Shown: one piece after another, positions 30,516 through 39,955 of the stretch | Layout: each line of letters starts with the position of its first letter | How positions within the stretch are numbered: the stretch's first letter is position 1 | Assembly (NCBI GenBank): GCA_025362395.1 | Contig: JANYGK010000032.1 | Span: forward strand, 1 to 60,513 | Length of the DNA stretch: 60,513 nt | From: Bacteroidota bacterium | GTDB lineage: Bacteria > Bacteroidota > Bacteroidia > B-17B0 > Aurantibacillaceae | Direction of reading: 5' to 3' | The notes under the pieces: generated by a model | Database searches by the model: none | What the model was told of the DNA's origin: nothing | The model's input: only the letters and a program-made list of their open reading frames with translations | Translations under genes and position numbers: made by a program

Positions 30516-31017
30516 AATATATAATAATAAAATATTTTAAAAATTAAATTAATTGCTATTATTATAAGCTGTTAGTACTGTGTAAAAATAAGCTTTTGTT
30601 TACTAGGTTTTAATACTAATCACAGTCTATTAACAAATATTAAACGATAAGGTTGTTTATAATAATTTGGTTTTAAGAGGTATACGTAGTAATGAACAAT
30701 TTTCTTAAATAAGGGAATGTGTGTAAGTTTTATAGTGTTTAGTATAAGTAACGTGTGTGTAAAATTGTACAAAGCACCCGGTAGTTTTTGAAAGTTAATT
30801 TTGAATTACGTAATACTATGCTAAGTAAATTTGCTATTAACAACCGGGTAATTAATTACATAAACTTATTAACGGTAAATTAATTTGTACACACTATTTT
30901 TGTTAATTCACACCTGTTATAAAGTACTCAATATCAACTCTATTTTTTGTTAAGGTTAATTAACGTTCATTACTTTTAGTTAACAAAGCTTTGAATAATC
31001 AATAACGTAACAATTGC
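30516..31017. other. 502-bp divergent intergenic region
   Basis: It lies between nadA (minus) and the reductase gene (plus), so it holds both promoters. A TATTTTTG at 30896-30903 fits the -7 consensus for the plus strand but has no well-spaced TTG. There are short palindromes: ATTACGTAAT near 30815 and GTTAATTAAC near 30956, plus inverted ACCCGGT/ACCGGGT about 60 bases apart. I see no gene. Confidence 0.4.
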
Positions 31018-32061
31018 ATGATGTATCAGAATTCTATTATAAAACAGTTAAAGATTACACAAATAGTTGAGGAAACAAAGGAAGCCAAGACCTTTGTATT
31101 AAAGCCTTTACACGGTTGGAAGCCGGTTTATAAACCGGGCCAGTTTATTACTTTAGTATTTAATACCGAGTATGGCGAAAAAAGAAGGTCCTACTCCATA
31201 TCCTCAGTTCCGGGAATAGATAATAACTTAAGTATTACGGTTAAAAAATTGGATAATGGAGAGTTTTCACGACGCTTAACCGCTAATATTAAAAAAGGTG
31301 ATATTTTAGAAAGTACGGGGATCAGCGGACAATTTATTTTACCCGAAAATACCGAAGACATAAAACAGTATTTTTTTATTGCTGCGGGAAGCGGTATTAC
31401 ACCTTGTTTTGCACTCATAAAAACACTTTTAAAAAACACAACAACCCAAATAGTTTTAATATATAGTAATAAAAGTAAAGAAGATACTGTGTTTTATGAG
31501 CACCTGAACAAGTTTCAACAAATATATGCCGGGCGGTTTAAAATAAAATTTTTGTTCAGTAACGAAACAAGTGTGTATAATACCCGCTTAAGCAGTTGGT
31601 TACTCACTCATTTTATTGATGAGTACTTAACAGTTACTAAAATGGAAGTTATGTTTTATATATGCGGCCCTTTTGATTATATGTTAACTGTTGGTATTAC
31701 ATTGTTAAGCAATTTTCCGGCAAAACATATTATTAAAGAAAACTATAGTTCCATTCCAAGAAAGGTTATTCCGAAGCCGCCTGATACGGATGTGCACATG
31801 GCAACCATAACCATAGATAAAAAAGTATATACGCTGACTACCAAATATCCGAGCTCAATACTTGACTCGGCTATAGAAAACAAGATACAATTACCTTACA
31901 GCTGTAAAGCGGGCAGGTGTTCGAGTTGTGCGGCAACCTGTACTAAAGGAAAAGTATGGATGGCTTATAATGAAGTGCTTACTGACGATGAAATAAAGAA
32001 AGGAAGAATTTTAGTTTGTCAGAGTTTTGCTATAGAAGGCGACGTAGAAATTATATATTAA
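31018..32061 (+). CDS. PaaE-like oxidoreductase: FAD/NAD(P) reductase with C-terminal plant-type ferredoxin domain
   Basis: 347 residues. N-terminal FAD domain (about 8-105; YKPGQFITLVF, RRSYSISS is the FAD-binding RxYS motif); NAD(P)-binding domain (about 110-240; AAGSGITPCFALIKTLL, YICGPFDYM); C-terminal 2Fe-2S domain (about 262-347) with CKAGRCSSCAATC and a fourth Cys in LVCQSF. It passes electrons from NAD(P)H to an oxygenase or another acceptor, which is not in the window. Phenylacetyl-CoA epoxidase reductase (PaaE) has this layout, but the other paa genes are not here. Confidence 0.88.
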   Translation: MMYQNSIIKQLKITQIVEETKEAKTFVLKPLHGWKPVYKPGQFITLVFNTEYGEKRRSYSISSVPGIDNNLSITVKKLDNGEFSRRLTANIKKGDILESTGISGQFILPENTEDIKQYFFIAAGSGITPCFALIKTLLKNTTTQIVLIYSNKSKEDTVFYEHLNKFQQIYAGRFKIKFLFSNETSVYNTRLSSWLLTHFIDEYLTVTKMEVMFYICGPFDYMLTVGITLLSNFPAKHIIKENYSSIPRKVIPKPPDTDVHMATITIDKKVYTLTTKYPSSILDSAIENKIQLPYSCKAGRCSSCAATCTKGKVWMAYNEVLTDDEIKKGRILVCQSFAIEGDVEIIY

Positions 32062-32100
32062 AAGAAAGATATATATCTTTACAACCCTAAACCTAACAAC

Positions 32101-32529
32101 ATGAAATTAGCTATTGGCAGCGATCACGCAGGATTTGAATTAAAAGAAGAACTGATTGCGTATTTAAAAAGCAAGCAATCAGAGGTGATTGATAAAGGGT
32201 GTTATAGCTTAGAACGCGCCGATTATTCTGATTACGGCCATGCAGTTGCAAGCGCAGTGGTTAATAATGAAGCTACATTTGGTATTTTAATGTGCGGGAG
32301 CGGCAACGGCATTAATATGACGGCCAATAAACATAAAGGAATAAGGGCCGCCTTATGTTGGACCCCTGAAATTGCAACCCTTGCGCGCCAACACAACGAT
32401 GCTAATATATTAGTATTACCGGCAAGATATATTACAGTTACAGAAGCAAAGAAATGCGTAGATGTTTTTTTAACGCAGACTTTTGAAGGGGGCAGACATC
32501 TGGACAGAATAAAAAAAATAGATTGCTGA
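32101..32529 (+). CDS. rpiB: ribose-5-phosphate isomerase B
   Basis: 142 residues, normal length. It interconverts ribose 5-phosphate and ribulose 5-phosphate in the pentose phosphate pathway. Seen: IGSDHAGFELK (4-14), YSDYG, LMCGSGNGINM with the catalytic Cys, and ARQHNDANILVLPAR. It starts 39 bases after the reductase gene and may share its transcript. Confidence 0.96.
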   Translation: MKLAIGSDHAGFELKEELIAYLKSKQSEVIDKGCYSLERADYSDYGHAVASAVVNNEATFGILMCGSGNGINMTANKHKGIRAALCWTPEIATLARQHNDANILVLPARYITVTEAKKCVDVFLTQTFEGGRHLDRIKKIDC

Positions 32530-32742
32530 AAAACTATAGTCTTTATGGCTCTTCTTATTACTTACTATTTGGTAACATTGGGTTATAATAAGATTAACAC
32601 TGTAACTTTTAGCATTTAAATAATAAAATTTACTTAATAATAAAGTATAATATTCGTGTTCGTGATATAAGTACATAAATTTCAGTTTAACCGTTTGTTA
32701 GAAGAATAATAAGCGGCAGCCCTTGGGCGGTTTTAGTCTTAA

Positions 32743-32761
32743 CTTAACATTAGCTTAACAT
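32743..32761 (+). promoter_or_regulatory. Pho-box-like direct repeat upstream of the phosphate transporter
   Basis: CTTAACAT at 32743-32750 is repeated exactly at 32754-32761, a period of 11 bases; a further TTAAC precedes it at 32739. An 11-base direct repeat is the pattern bound by PhoB/PhoP regulators. It ends 47 bases before the start codon of the PiT gene. Control by phosphate is inference. Confidence 0.55.
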
Positions 32762-32808
32762 CAGAAAAAACAATAGAAGCTACTTTTACCGCAATTTAAT
32801 ATCGATAT

Positions 32809-34212
32809 ATGACAACATCCATTATAGTGTTACTAATTCTTTGCTTACTGCTTGCCTGCGCTTTCGAATTTGTAAACGGATTTCATGATACTGCAAATGC
32901 CGTTGCTACGGTAATCTATACAAATAGTTTAAAACCCACTACGGCTGTTGTATGGAGCGGCATCTGGAACTTTGTAGGCTTACTGTTCAGTGTTTATTTA
33001 TTAAGCTCGGGTTTGGGTGTGGCTATGGGAATACTGAACCTGCTGCCATCAGACGCGCTTACTGATTCAAGTATTTCGCATGGCGTAGCCATTATACTGG
33101 CTATTTTGCTAACGGCTATTATATGGAATTTAGGAACCTGGTGGTTTGGTTTACCGGCTTCAAGCTCGCATACATTAATCGGTTCTATTTTAGGAATAGG
33201 CTTGGCTTTTTATTTTATAAGCGGGCAAGATGCCGTAAACTGGAGTAAAGCCGAGGATATAGGATTATCTCTGCTGGTATCGCCAATAATAGGTTTTGCT
33301 TTATCTATTGTTGTCATGTTTTTATTTAAGCGATTTATCAAAAACGATATTATTTATAAAGAGCCTATTCCCGGAAAAACCCCGCCTGTTTGGATCCGTG
33401 TTATTTTAATATGCACCTGCACGTTGGTAAGCTTTTTTCACGGAAATAATGACGGGCAAAAAGGAATTGGTTTGGTGATGTTGATCCTGATTATTTTAGC
33501 ACCGGGTTACTTTGCCATAAAAGCAGATCAGTTTTTGCCTGATACAACACAGGACATTAAACACATAACTGAATTAGTTTACAAAATGGATACTTTAAAA
33601 TTAGGAGAAAAAGAGAGGTCGGATATTGGCAAAGCAAAATTAAAAAGCATTGCCTTATTGGAAGCATTAGGAACTAAAACAACCGTAGAGGAAATAGAAC
33701 AAAAACAACGATTTGAGGTTCGTAAAGATATATTACAAATAACTAAAACTGCCGAAAAGGTTGGGCTTGGAGAAAACTCATCCTTAAGTACAAAGGAAAA
33801 AACACACCTTAAATCCATCATTAAAAATTCAAAAAAAATAACGGACTACGCGCCGTTATGGGTAGTGTTGTTAATATCAATTTCATTAGGTTTAGGAACC
33901 ATGATAGGTTGGAAGCGTATTGTAAAAACAATAGGCGAAAAAATAGGGAAACAACACATGAGCTATGCGCAGGGGGCAAGCGCCGAATTAGTTGCGGCGG
34001 CAACGATCGGTATGGCTTCTGCATGGAGCCTGCCCGTAAGTACTACCCACGTATTATCATCGGGTATCGCGGGAAGCATGGTGGCTAAAAAGGGACTAAA
34101 AAACCTTCAGCCTCAAACCATTAAAAATATTGCCTTGGCATGGGTATTAACATTACCTGTTACTATAGCGTTATCCTGTGGGCTATTCTTATTGTTCAGG
34201 GCACTTTTTTAG
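32809..34212 (+). CDS. PiT-family inorganic phosphate transporter
   Basis: 467 residues with about ten membrane helices in two halves joined by a soluble loop (about 240-345). The two PiT signatures are seen: VNGFHDTANAVATVIYT (23-39) and FFHGNNDGQKGIG (about 205-217), plus GLPASSSHTLIGSILG and SLPVSTTHVLSSGIAG in each half. It is a cation-symport phosphate uptake system of low affinity in most bacteria. A Pho-box-like repeat lies upstream. Confidence 0.95.
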   Translation: MTTSIIVLLILCLLLACAFEFVNGFHDTANAVATVIYTNSLKPTTAVVWSGIWNFVGLLFSVYLLSSGLGVAMGILNLLPSDALTDSSISHGVAIILAILLTAIIWNLGTWWFGLPASSSHTLIGSILGIGLAFYFISGQDAVNWSKAEDIGLSLLVSPIIGFALSIVVMFLFKRFIKNDIIYKEPIPGKTPPVWIRVILICTCTLVSFFHGNNDGQKGIGLVMLILIILAPGYFAIKADQFLPDTTQDIKHITELVYKMDTLKLGEKERSDIGKAKLKSIALLEALGTKTTVEEIEQKQRFEVRKDILQITKTAEKVGLGENSSLSTKEKTHLKSIIKNSKKITDYAPLWVVLLISISLGLGTMIGWKRIVKTIGEKIGKQHMSYAQGASAELVAAATIGMASAWSLPVSTTHVLSSGIAGSMVAKKGLKNLQPQTIKNIALAWVLTLPVTIALSCGLFLLFRALF

Positions 34213-34229
34213 TAATATAAAATAGTATT

Positions 34230-34904
34230 TTAAAACTCGCTAATGTACGAAAGCAATTCTTTGTTTTCGTTTATCCAAATTACCAAGCTGTTGTTGCGCG
34301 GAGGTAAGTCAAGCTTTTGGCAAATACGCGACCTGTAATTTTCAATGGTCTTCTCTGAAAGGAAAAGCAGTTCAGAAATTTCTTTTGATGTTTTGTTTTG
34401 ACTTACCAGCTTTAAGGTTTTAAGCTCGGCATGGCTAAGTGTTTTTAATCCGTCAATTAATTTTTTCTTTTTCTTATCCTCAACGCTTAATTCTTTATGG
34501 TGTGGTTGCATGGCTATACCCATATACTTTTGCCCGGCAAATACAGTTTGTATACATTCCGTAATTTCATCAACAGCATTGTCTTTTAAAATATATCCTA
34601 AAGCGCCTGAGAGCATGGCATTTTTTATCATTTCTTTTTCGCTGTACATGGTTAAAATAATAATTTTAGCTTGTGGCCTTTGTTTTAATACCTGCTTGCA
34701 TACGTCTAAGCCATTAATTTCAGGCATATTAATATCTAATATAGAAACTTCGGGTTCATATTTTAAAATACCGTCAAATGCCTCTACGCCATTATGGCAC
34801 TCATAAATTTTAGCTTTGGGGAAGGCATTATGTAAAATATCTTTTAATCCCATTCTAAATATGGGATGATCATCGGCAATTAAAAGAGTACTTATACTTT
34901 TCAT
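34230..34904 (-). CDS. NarL/LuxR-type response regulator
   Basis: 224 residues. Receiver domain (about 5-122) with DD (11-12), phospho-acceptor Asp57 (ILDINMP), Thr in ILTMYS and Lys in LKDN. Helix-turn-helix of the GerE type at about 155-215 (LSHAELKTLKLVSQNKTSKEISELLFLSEKTIENYRSRI, split here only by reading). It follows the TPR kinase by 31 bases on the same strand, so the two form a two-component system. Confidence 0.93.
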   Translation of the reverse strand: MKSISTLLIADDHPIFRMGLKDILHNAFPKAKIYECHNGVEAFDGILKYEPEVSILDINMPEINGLDVCKQVLKQRPQAKIIILTMYSEKEMIKNAMLSGALGYILKDNAVDEITECIQTVFAGQKYMGIAMQPHHKELSVEDKKKKKLIDGLKTLSHAELKTLKLVSQNKTSKEISELLFLSEKTIENYRSRICQKLDLPPRNNSLVIWINENKELLSYISEF

Positions 34905-34935
34905 TTATATTTTAAATACGTTAATAGAATATTAT

Positions 34936-36894
34936 TTATGATTTAAATTTTAAAGTCAACATAAAGCTTTTTGACTGCTTGTCTTCAATATGCACGGTGC
35001 CGTTAATTATTTTTACACGCTCTTTCATAGAAAGAATTCCAAGGCCCTTATCCTGTTTATTGCCAATACCGCGCCCATTATCCCTGTAAACTAAAATAAA
35101 CTCATTGTTTTTTTCGGAGACAGAAATCTTTAAAGCCGTAGCTCCTGAATGCTTGATCGTATTATTGGTGCATTCCTGCAGAATACGGTATAGATGCGTC
35201 TTTATATTTAAGGGCAATTCTTCTACTTTATCTGTAATATCGTAGCTGCATTCAATACCGGTTGATGATTGTATACTTTCAGAAAGGCTGGCTACGGATC
35301 TCACTAATCCTATCTTTTCGAGATAAGAGGGGTAGAGGCTCCTGGAGATTTCACGGGTTTGTTCAATAACACGCGACAGTTCAGACTCTAAAATTTTTTC
35401 TTCCCGGTCATGCTCTATTTTACCCGATGTAATTTTTGATTTAAGCATAGATAGGGATTGCCCGATATCATCATGCAGGTCCATAGAAATCCTGGCCCTG
35501 TCCTCTTCAATTTTTTCAATTAATTGCCGGCTGAAAGATTCTTGTTTTTCCCGCAGTTTGGCAGAATATAAAAAGGTTACCAAGCCAATAATTAATATAA
35601 TAGCTATAGCCGAAATGCCTATGGTAAGCCATTTTATAAATTGTTCCTCCCGGTTCTTTTTTTCAAGAACAAGCGATTTTGATTTCTCTTTTTCAAGCTC
35701 TATCTCCTTTTTTTGTACATTATATTTTAACTGCAATCCCTGTACTATTTTACCGTTAAAAATTTTGGTCGTACTATCTTTCAGGTCCCTGTATTTTAAA
35801 TAATTTTCTAAAGCATTTTTATAATTTTTTCCTATTTTCTCAATCTCGTAAAGCATCATAAAGCACGATGATTTGTCATCAGGATTTTTGGTGATATCTG
35901 TCAATTTAAAGGCTTCTGACAGGGAAGCCCTTGCTTCAACGGATTTTTTTAAACGAAGCAATACATCTGTTTTTCCCAAATATGCTTTAGTTAACTCAGC
36001 ATACATTTTATGGTGTTGCAATACGTTAATGGCAGAATCCATGTAAGACAATGCCATTGTAGAACGGTTAGTGCCGTTAAAGGCAGAACCGATGTTTACA
36101 AAAGCGCTGGCCAATTCGCGAGGGTGGTTATTTATCCTTGCATAATTAATTACTTCATTAAAAGATTTAAGGGCGTCTTTAATGCTGTCTTTTAAAATAT
36201 AAACTACCGACATATTTATTTGTATGTGGTTTATAAGGCTTTTATCATTGACTTTTTTTGCAAACTGTAATCCTTTTTCAAAGTCAATAAGTGCATCGTC
36301 AATTTGATCCGTGTTGAGTTTAATAAGACCAAGATTATTCCTGAATACGGAAATATATCTGCCAAGGTCGTGCGATTCGGCAAACTCAAGCCCTTCAATA
36401 TAGAGCTTGGCGGCTTCCCGTGGTTGATTTTGCTGTTCCTTAAGTATTCCCAGCATATTAATAACCTCTACCGTGTTTTCATGATCGCGTTTCTTTTTCA
36501 CCTCCTTCAGCAATTGATTCAACTCTTCTTCGGCATCGTCGTTCATACCCGTTTCATAGTCCATAAAAATGAGCCTTACATTACTAAGAACCTGTATATG
36601 CGGATTATTTGAGGCTCGCGCTTGTTTATTGGCTCGATTAAAGTAAATTTTTGCCCTATCCATATTTCGGATATAATAAAAATAATTACCGTAATAAAGG
36701 TAAACATCGGCAATAGCCGCCTCTTGTTTTGTTTTTTTTGCAACATCCACGGCCTGTTGCCCGGCTTTAAACAAGCTTACTGAATCGGTATAAGAAACTT
36801 CTCTGACACGGTTAATTAATTGGTTGACCTCTTTGGTATACTGGGCTTTTGCACAGAGTGAGATAAAAAGGAAGAAAAGTAAAAAACGCCCCAT
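34936..36894 (-). CDS. TPR-containing sensor histidine kinase (HisKA_3 type)
   Basis: About 652 residues from the ATG at 36894; a TTG four codons upstream is less likely. Signal peptide FLLFFLFISLCAKAQ, then five to seven TPR-like helical repeats in the periplasm (about 30-400), one membrane helix (LTIGISAIAIILIIGLVTFL, about 415-434), the phospho-acceptor region MDLHDDIGQSLSM (about 470), and an HATPase with ILQECTNNTIKHS, DNGRGIG and GLGILSMKERV. Such kinases pair with NarL-type regulators, as here. The signal is unknown. Confidence 0.92.
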   Translation of the reverse strand: MGRFLLFFLFISLCAKAQYTKEVNQLINRVREVSYTDSVSLFKAGQQAVDVAKKTKQEAAIADVYLYYGNYFYYIRNMDRAKIYFNRANKQARASNNPHIQVLSNVRLIFMDYETGMNDDAEEELNQLLKEVKKKRDHENTVEVINMLGILKEQQNQPREAAKLYIEGLEFAESHDLGRYISVFRNNLGLIKLNTDQIDDALIDFEKGLQFAKKVNDKSLINHIQINMSVVYILKDSIKDALKSFNEVINYARINNHPRELASAFVNIGSAFNGTNRSTMALSYMDSAINVLQHHKMYAELTKAYLGKTDVLLRLKKSVEARASLSEAFKLTDITKNPDDKSSCFMMLYEIEKIGKNYKNALENYLKYRDLKDSTTKIFNGKIVQGLQLKYNVQKKEIELEKEKSKSLVLEKKNREEQFIKWLTIGISAIAIILIIGLVTFLYSAKLREKQESFSRQLIEKIEEDRARISMDLHDDIGQSLSMLKSKITSGKIEHDREEKILESELSRVIEQTREISRSLYPSYLEKIGLVRSVASLSESIQSSTGIECSYDITDKVEELPLNIKTHLYRILQECTNNTIKHSGATALKISVSEKNNEFILVYRDNGRGIGNKQDKGLGILSMKERVKIINGTVHIEDKQSKSFMLTLKFKS

Positions 36895-36946
36895 TTTTAA
36901 CACCAAGATATATTAAATAAACGTAAAAGCCAACATTTTTAAATTA

Positions 36947-36960
36947 GGGGGCCGGCCCCC
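36947..36960. repeat. GC-only 14-base palindrome
   Basis: GGGGGCCGGCCCCC, a perfect palindrome in very AT-rich DNA upstream of the TPR kinase and downstream of the rnr terminator. No known role. Confidence 0.5.
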
Positions 36961-37070
36961 TTACGGTTTATGTTTTATATAATGAAATTTACTATAAATA
37001 CTATTTACATGAATCAACCAATCATACAAAAAGGAATTATTATAAATATATAATATTCTTTAAAAACTTA

Positions 37071-37104
37071 AAAAGCCTTTATGTATTAATACATAAAGGC
37101 TTTT
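37071..37104 (-). terminator. terminator after rnr
   Basis: A perfect 34-base palindrome: AAAAGCCTTTATGTATT and its complement, 19 bases after the rnr stop. On the minus strand it ends in TTTT and a T-rich tail. Confidence 0.85.
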
Positions 37105-37123
37105 CTTATTAAAAATAAAAGGG

Positions 37124-39346
37124 TTATTTCCTTTTTTTGTACCGTTTAGGGTTTCTTATATCCTCCTGTTTAGTTTCAACTTGATTAATAAACTCAAAAT
37201 CAAGTTGTTTTTTTACCAGGTCGGCACGTTTAACTTTAATCATTACACTATCGCCTAAAGAATAAATACGACCTGTACGGCGGCCTACCATGCGGTAATT
37301 CTCTTCATCAAACACGTATTGATCGTCTTTCATATCCCGTGTCCGGATCATGCCCTCACATTTGTTTTCAACGATTTCCACAAAAATGCCCCATTCGGTT
37401 ACACCGCTTATAATGCCTTTAAAGATTTGCCCGATCTTATCTCCTAAAAACTCTACTTGTTTATACTTAACAGATGCGCGTTCCGCATCGGCCGCCAGCT
37501 TCTCCATTTCGGAAGAGTGTTTTGCCAAGTTTTCCAACTCATCTGCTTTTAAATAATGGGTATGATTTAATTTAGCTTCTAATAAACGGTGCACCATTAC
37601 ATCGGGGTAACGGCGAATAGGCGATGTAAAGTGCGTATAGTAATCAAACCCTAAACCATAGTGGCCGGTGTTTTTTGTGGTATAAACAGCTTTAGGCATG
37701 CTTCGAACCGTTAGCAGCTCAATCATACTTTGTTCTTTTTTATCTTTTACATCGTGCAATAATTTATTAATGGATTGCGCTGTTTTTTGCCTGTTACCAA
37801 TAGCCACAGAGTACCCAAAACGCGCTACAAAATTATTAAGGTCTAATAGCTTTTCATCCTTCGGTACATCATGCACGCGGTACACTACGGCATCTGCCTT
37901 GGCATCGTCATTATTTTTGCGTGATTGTTTTTCCTGATTCTCTTCATGTTTAGGCTTTCCTAAAAACTCAGCTACCTTACGGTTAGCCAGTAACATAAAA
38001 TCTTCAATGAGCTTATGAGCATCTTTTTGTGTTTTAAAGAAAACGCCGATAGGAGCGCCGTGTTCATCTAAATTAAACTTCACCTCCGCCTTATCAAAAA
38101 AGATAGATCCCTTAGCGGTACGTTCCGCGCGAAGTATTTTCGCTAAACGGTCCAGAGTTAAGATCTCGTCTTTATAAGGGCCGTCTTCTGTTTCAATAAT
38201 GGTTTGTACCTCCTCATAAGAAAAACGATGGTCGCTGTAAATAACCGTTTTACCAAACCATTGATTTTGAATTTGCGCGTTATCATCTAATTCGAACACC
38301 GCGCTGAAACAATATTTTTCTTCGTGCGGGCGAAGCGAACAAGCGTAATTACTTAGCACTTCCGGCAACATCGGCACACAACGGTCTACCAAGTATACTG
38401 ATGTAGCGCGGCTTACGGCCTCATCATCTAAAATAGTGTGCGGTTTTAAATAATGTGTTACGTCTGCAATATGCACCCCTACTTCCCAATTACCGTTTTC
38501 CAGTTTCTGTAAGGACAAGGCATCATCAAAATCTTTTGCATCCGCAGGATCAATGGTAAAGGTCGTAATCCCTCTAAAATCGCGGCGCTTGGCAATTTCC
38601 TCGGGTTTAATTTGTGTATCCAGTTTTTTGGCGGCCGCTTCTACTTCAGGAGCAAACTCCATAGGCAAGCCGTACTCAGCCATAATAGCGTGAATTTCAG
38701 TTTCATGCTCGCCCGGGTTCCCAAATACCTCTACTACTTTAGCGTTGGGATTATCAGAGCCTTTCCTCCATTCAGTCATTTCCACCAACACTTTTTGTCC
38801 GTTTTCTGCGCCATTAAGGTCGCTTAAAGGAACAAAAAAATCGACGTGCAATTTTCCGAAATCAGGAACTACAAAAGCAAATTTAGGGTTGATTTGTATG
38901 GTGCCTACAAATTTTGTTTTGTTTCGTTTAATCACCTCTATGACTTCACCTTCGGGCTTTCCTTTACCCCTGCTTGGAAATACATTTACCTTAACGAGGT
39001 CGCCATGCATGGCGTCCCTGCTTTTACGAAACGGGATAAACACATCGGGTTCTTCGGCAGATATCACGACGTAGGCAGTTCCCTGTGTTGTAAAATCAAT
39101 AGTGCCGGTTTGGTATGCTTTTGTTTCTTTTGCTCTGTATTTTCCTACTTCGGTTTCGGTTACAAAACCTTGGTGTTTGAGCTCTTCGAGGGTTTCGAGT
39201 AATGAAAAGCGGTCGCCTTCACTCTCAATTTCCATGGCTGAGCCCAATTGTTTGTAATTGAAAGATTTTTCGGAGTTATGTTTTAAAAACGATAATACTT
39301 CTTCAAATAAGTAGCGTTTTGGTTGTTTTTTTTTGGATTTTGCCAT
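37124..39346 (-). CDS. rnr: ribonuclease R
   Basis: 740 residues. A processive 3'-5' exoribonuclease of the RNB family that degrades structured RNA. Seen: N-terminal winged-helix/cold-shock part (about 1-140; GTIDFTTQGTAYV), the catalytic motif TIDPADAKDFDDALSL (about 262-277) with the four aspartates, THFTSPIRRYPDVMVHRLLEA (about 570), an S1 domain (about 645-725; FKGIISGVTEWGIFVEI) and a basic end (KRYKKRK). An insert of charged residues around 470-490 is a little unusual. It has its own terminator. Confidence 0.97.
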   Translation of the reverse strand: MAKSKKKQPKRYLFEEVLSFLKHNSEKSFNYKQLGSAMEIESEGDRFSLLETLEELKHQGFVTETEVGKYRAKETKAYQTGTIDFTTQGTAYVVISAEEPDVFIPFRKSRDAMHGDLVKVNVFPSRGKGKPEGEVIEVIKRNKTKFVGTIQINPKFAFVVPDFGKLHVDFFVPLSDLNGAENGQKVLVEMTEWRKGSDNPNAKVVEVFGNPGEHETEIHAIMAEYGLPMEFAPEVEAAAKKLDTQIKPEEIAKRRDFRGITTFTIDPADAKDFDDALSLQKLENGNWEVGVHIADVTHYLKPHTILDDEAVSRATSVYLVDRCVPMLPEVLSNYACSLRPHEEKYCFSAVFELDDNAQIQNQWFGKTVIYSDHRFSYEEVQTIIETEDGPYKDEILTLDRLAKILRAERTAKGSIFFDKAEVKFNLDEHGAPIGVFFKTQKDAHKLIEDFMLLANRKVAEFLGKPKHEENQEKQSRKNNDDAKADAVVYRVHDVPKDEKLLDLNNFVARFGYSVAIGNRQKTAQSINKLLHDVKDKKEQSMIELLTVRSMPKAVYTTKNTGHYGLGFDYYTHFTSPIRRYPDVMVHRLLEAKLNHTHYLKADELENLAKHSSEMEKLAADAERASVKYKQVEFLGDKIGQIFKGIISGVTEWGIFVEIVENKCEGMIRTRDMKDDQYVFDEENYRMVGRRTGRIYSLGDSVMIKVKRADLVKKQLDFEFINQVETKQEDIRNPKRYKKRK

Positions 39347-39575
39347 AATGGTATGTTAGCACCTATGTGCTATATGTAAATATAATTAATTAAAAGGTGT
39401 TGACTTGTGAATTAGTTTTAAACTAACATGGAGTTTTAAACAAGGAATAGTGTGAGTTTAATTGTACCGAATTAGTGAGAAGATTTTATTCGGAAGATGT
39501 AATTGATTTAATGCAATACAAATATACACAGATTTTTTTACATCTGTAATACTAATAAAAATAGAAGAACGAAAC

Positions 39576-39785
39576 TTAAACGCCGAACTGCGTAAAGTAA
39601 TGGTTAAGGTGCTTGTAGAACTGAATGCTCCATTCCTTTGCAATTAACGGGCCAAAGGCGTCACTGTCTTTTCCTTCAAAATAAGAACCTCCTTTTGCTT
39701 CGGTTTCTTTAATGTTAGTGATCAGGCGCGCTTTTTCCTTTTCAAAATCGCGTTCGTCCGCTATTATAAAATCGGGTGATGTGCA
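39576..39785 (-). pseudogene. truncated duplicate of the DUF1569 gene (C-terminal 68 codons)
   Basis: The minus strand reads SPDFIIADERDFEKEKARLI onward to QFGV and a stop, without frameshifts. It aligns over about 210 bases with the intact DUF1569 gene at 44844-45302; I count about 23 mismatches (about 89% identity). The 5' half is missing: similarity ends near 39785. The copy has the same direction as the intact gene. It marks the left edge of the accessory stretch. Confidence 0.85.
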
Positions 39786-39905
39786 GCAGTTGATCCATAG
39801 GATATTGCCGGTGTTTTAATGTGGATAAGGATAGCTGTTAGTTTGCATTATTTTAAAATCAGACTAGGCTTGTAAGCCTTCCCTTTTTTTCATACATTTA
39901 ATTAT

Positions 39906-39947
39906 TCTTAGGGACTATTCTCCTCCTTAGTCCTTTTTTCCCTAAGA
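39906..39947 (+). promoter_or_regulatory. leader with two mutually exclusive hairpins before the orphan response regulator
   Basis: TCTTAGGGA (39906-39914) can pair with TCCCTAAGA (39939-39947). Alternatively AGGGACTA (39910-39917) can pair with TAGTCCTT (39928-39935), a stem followed by T-rich sequence as in an intrinsic terminator. The two stems share GGGA, so only one can form. The loop contains TCTCCTCCTT. The start codon follows 9 bases after the outer arm. Confidence 0.45.
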
Positions 39948-39955
39948 CAAAACTT

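Noticed and set aside
39458-39643. 61-codon minus-strand frame
   Set aside because: It overlaps the DUF1569 remnant in another frame; the remnant's own frame matches the intact gene.
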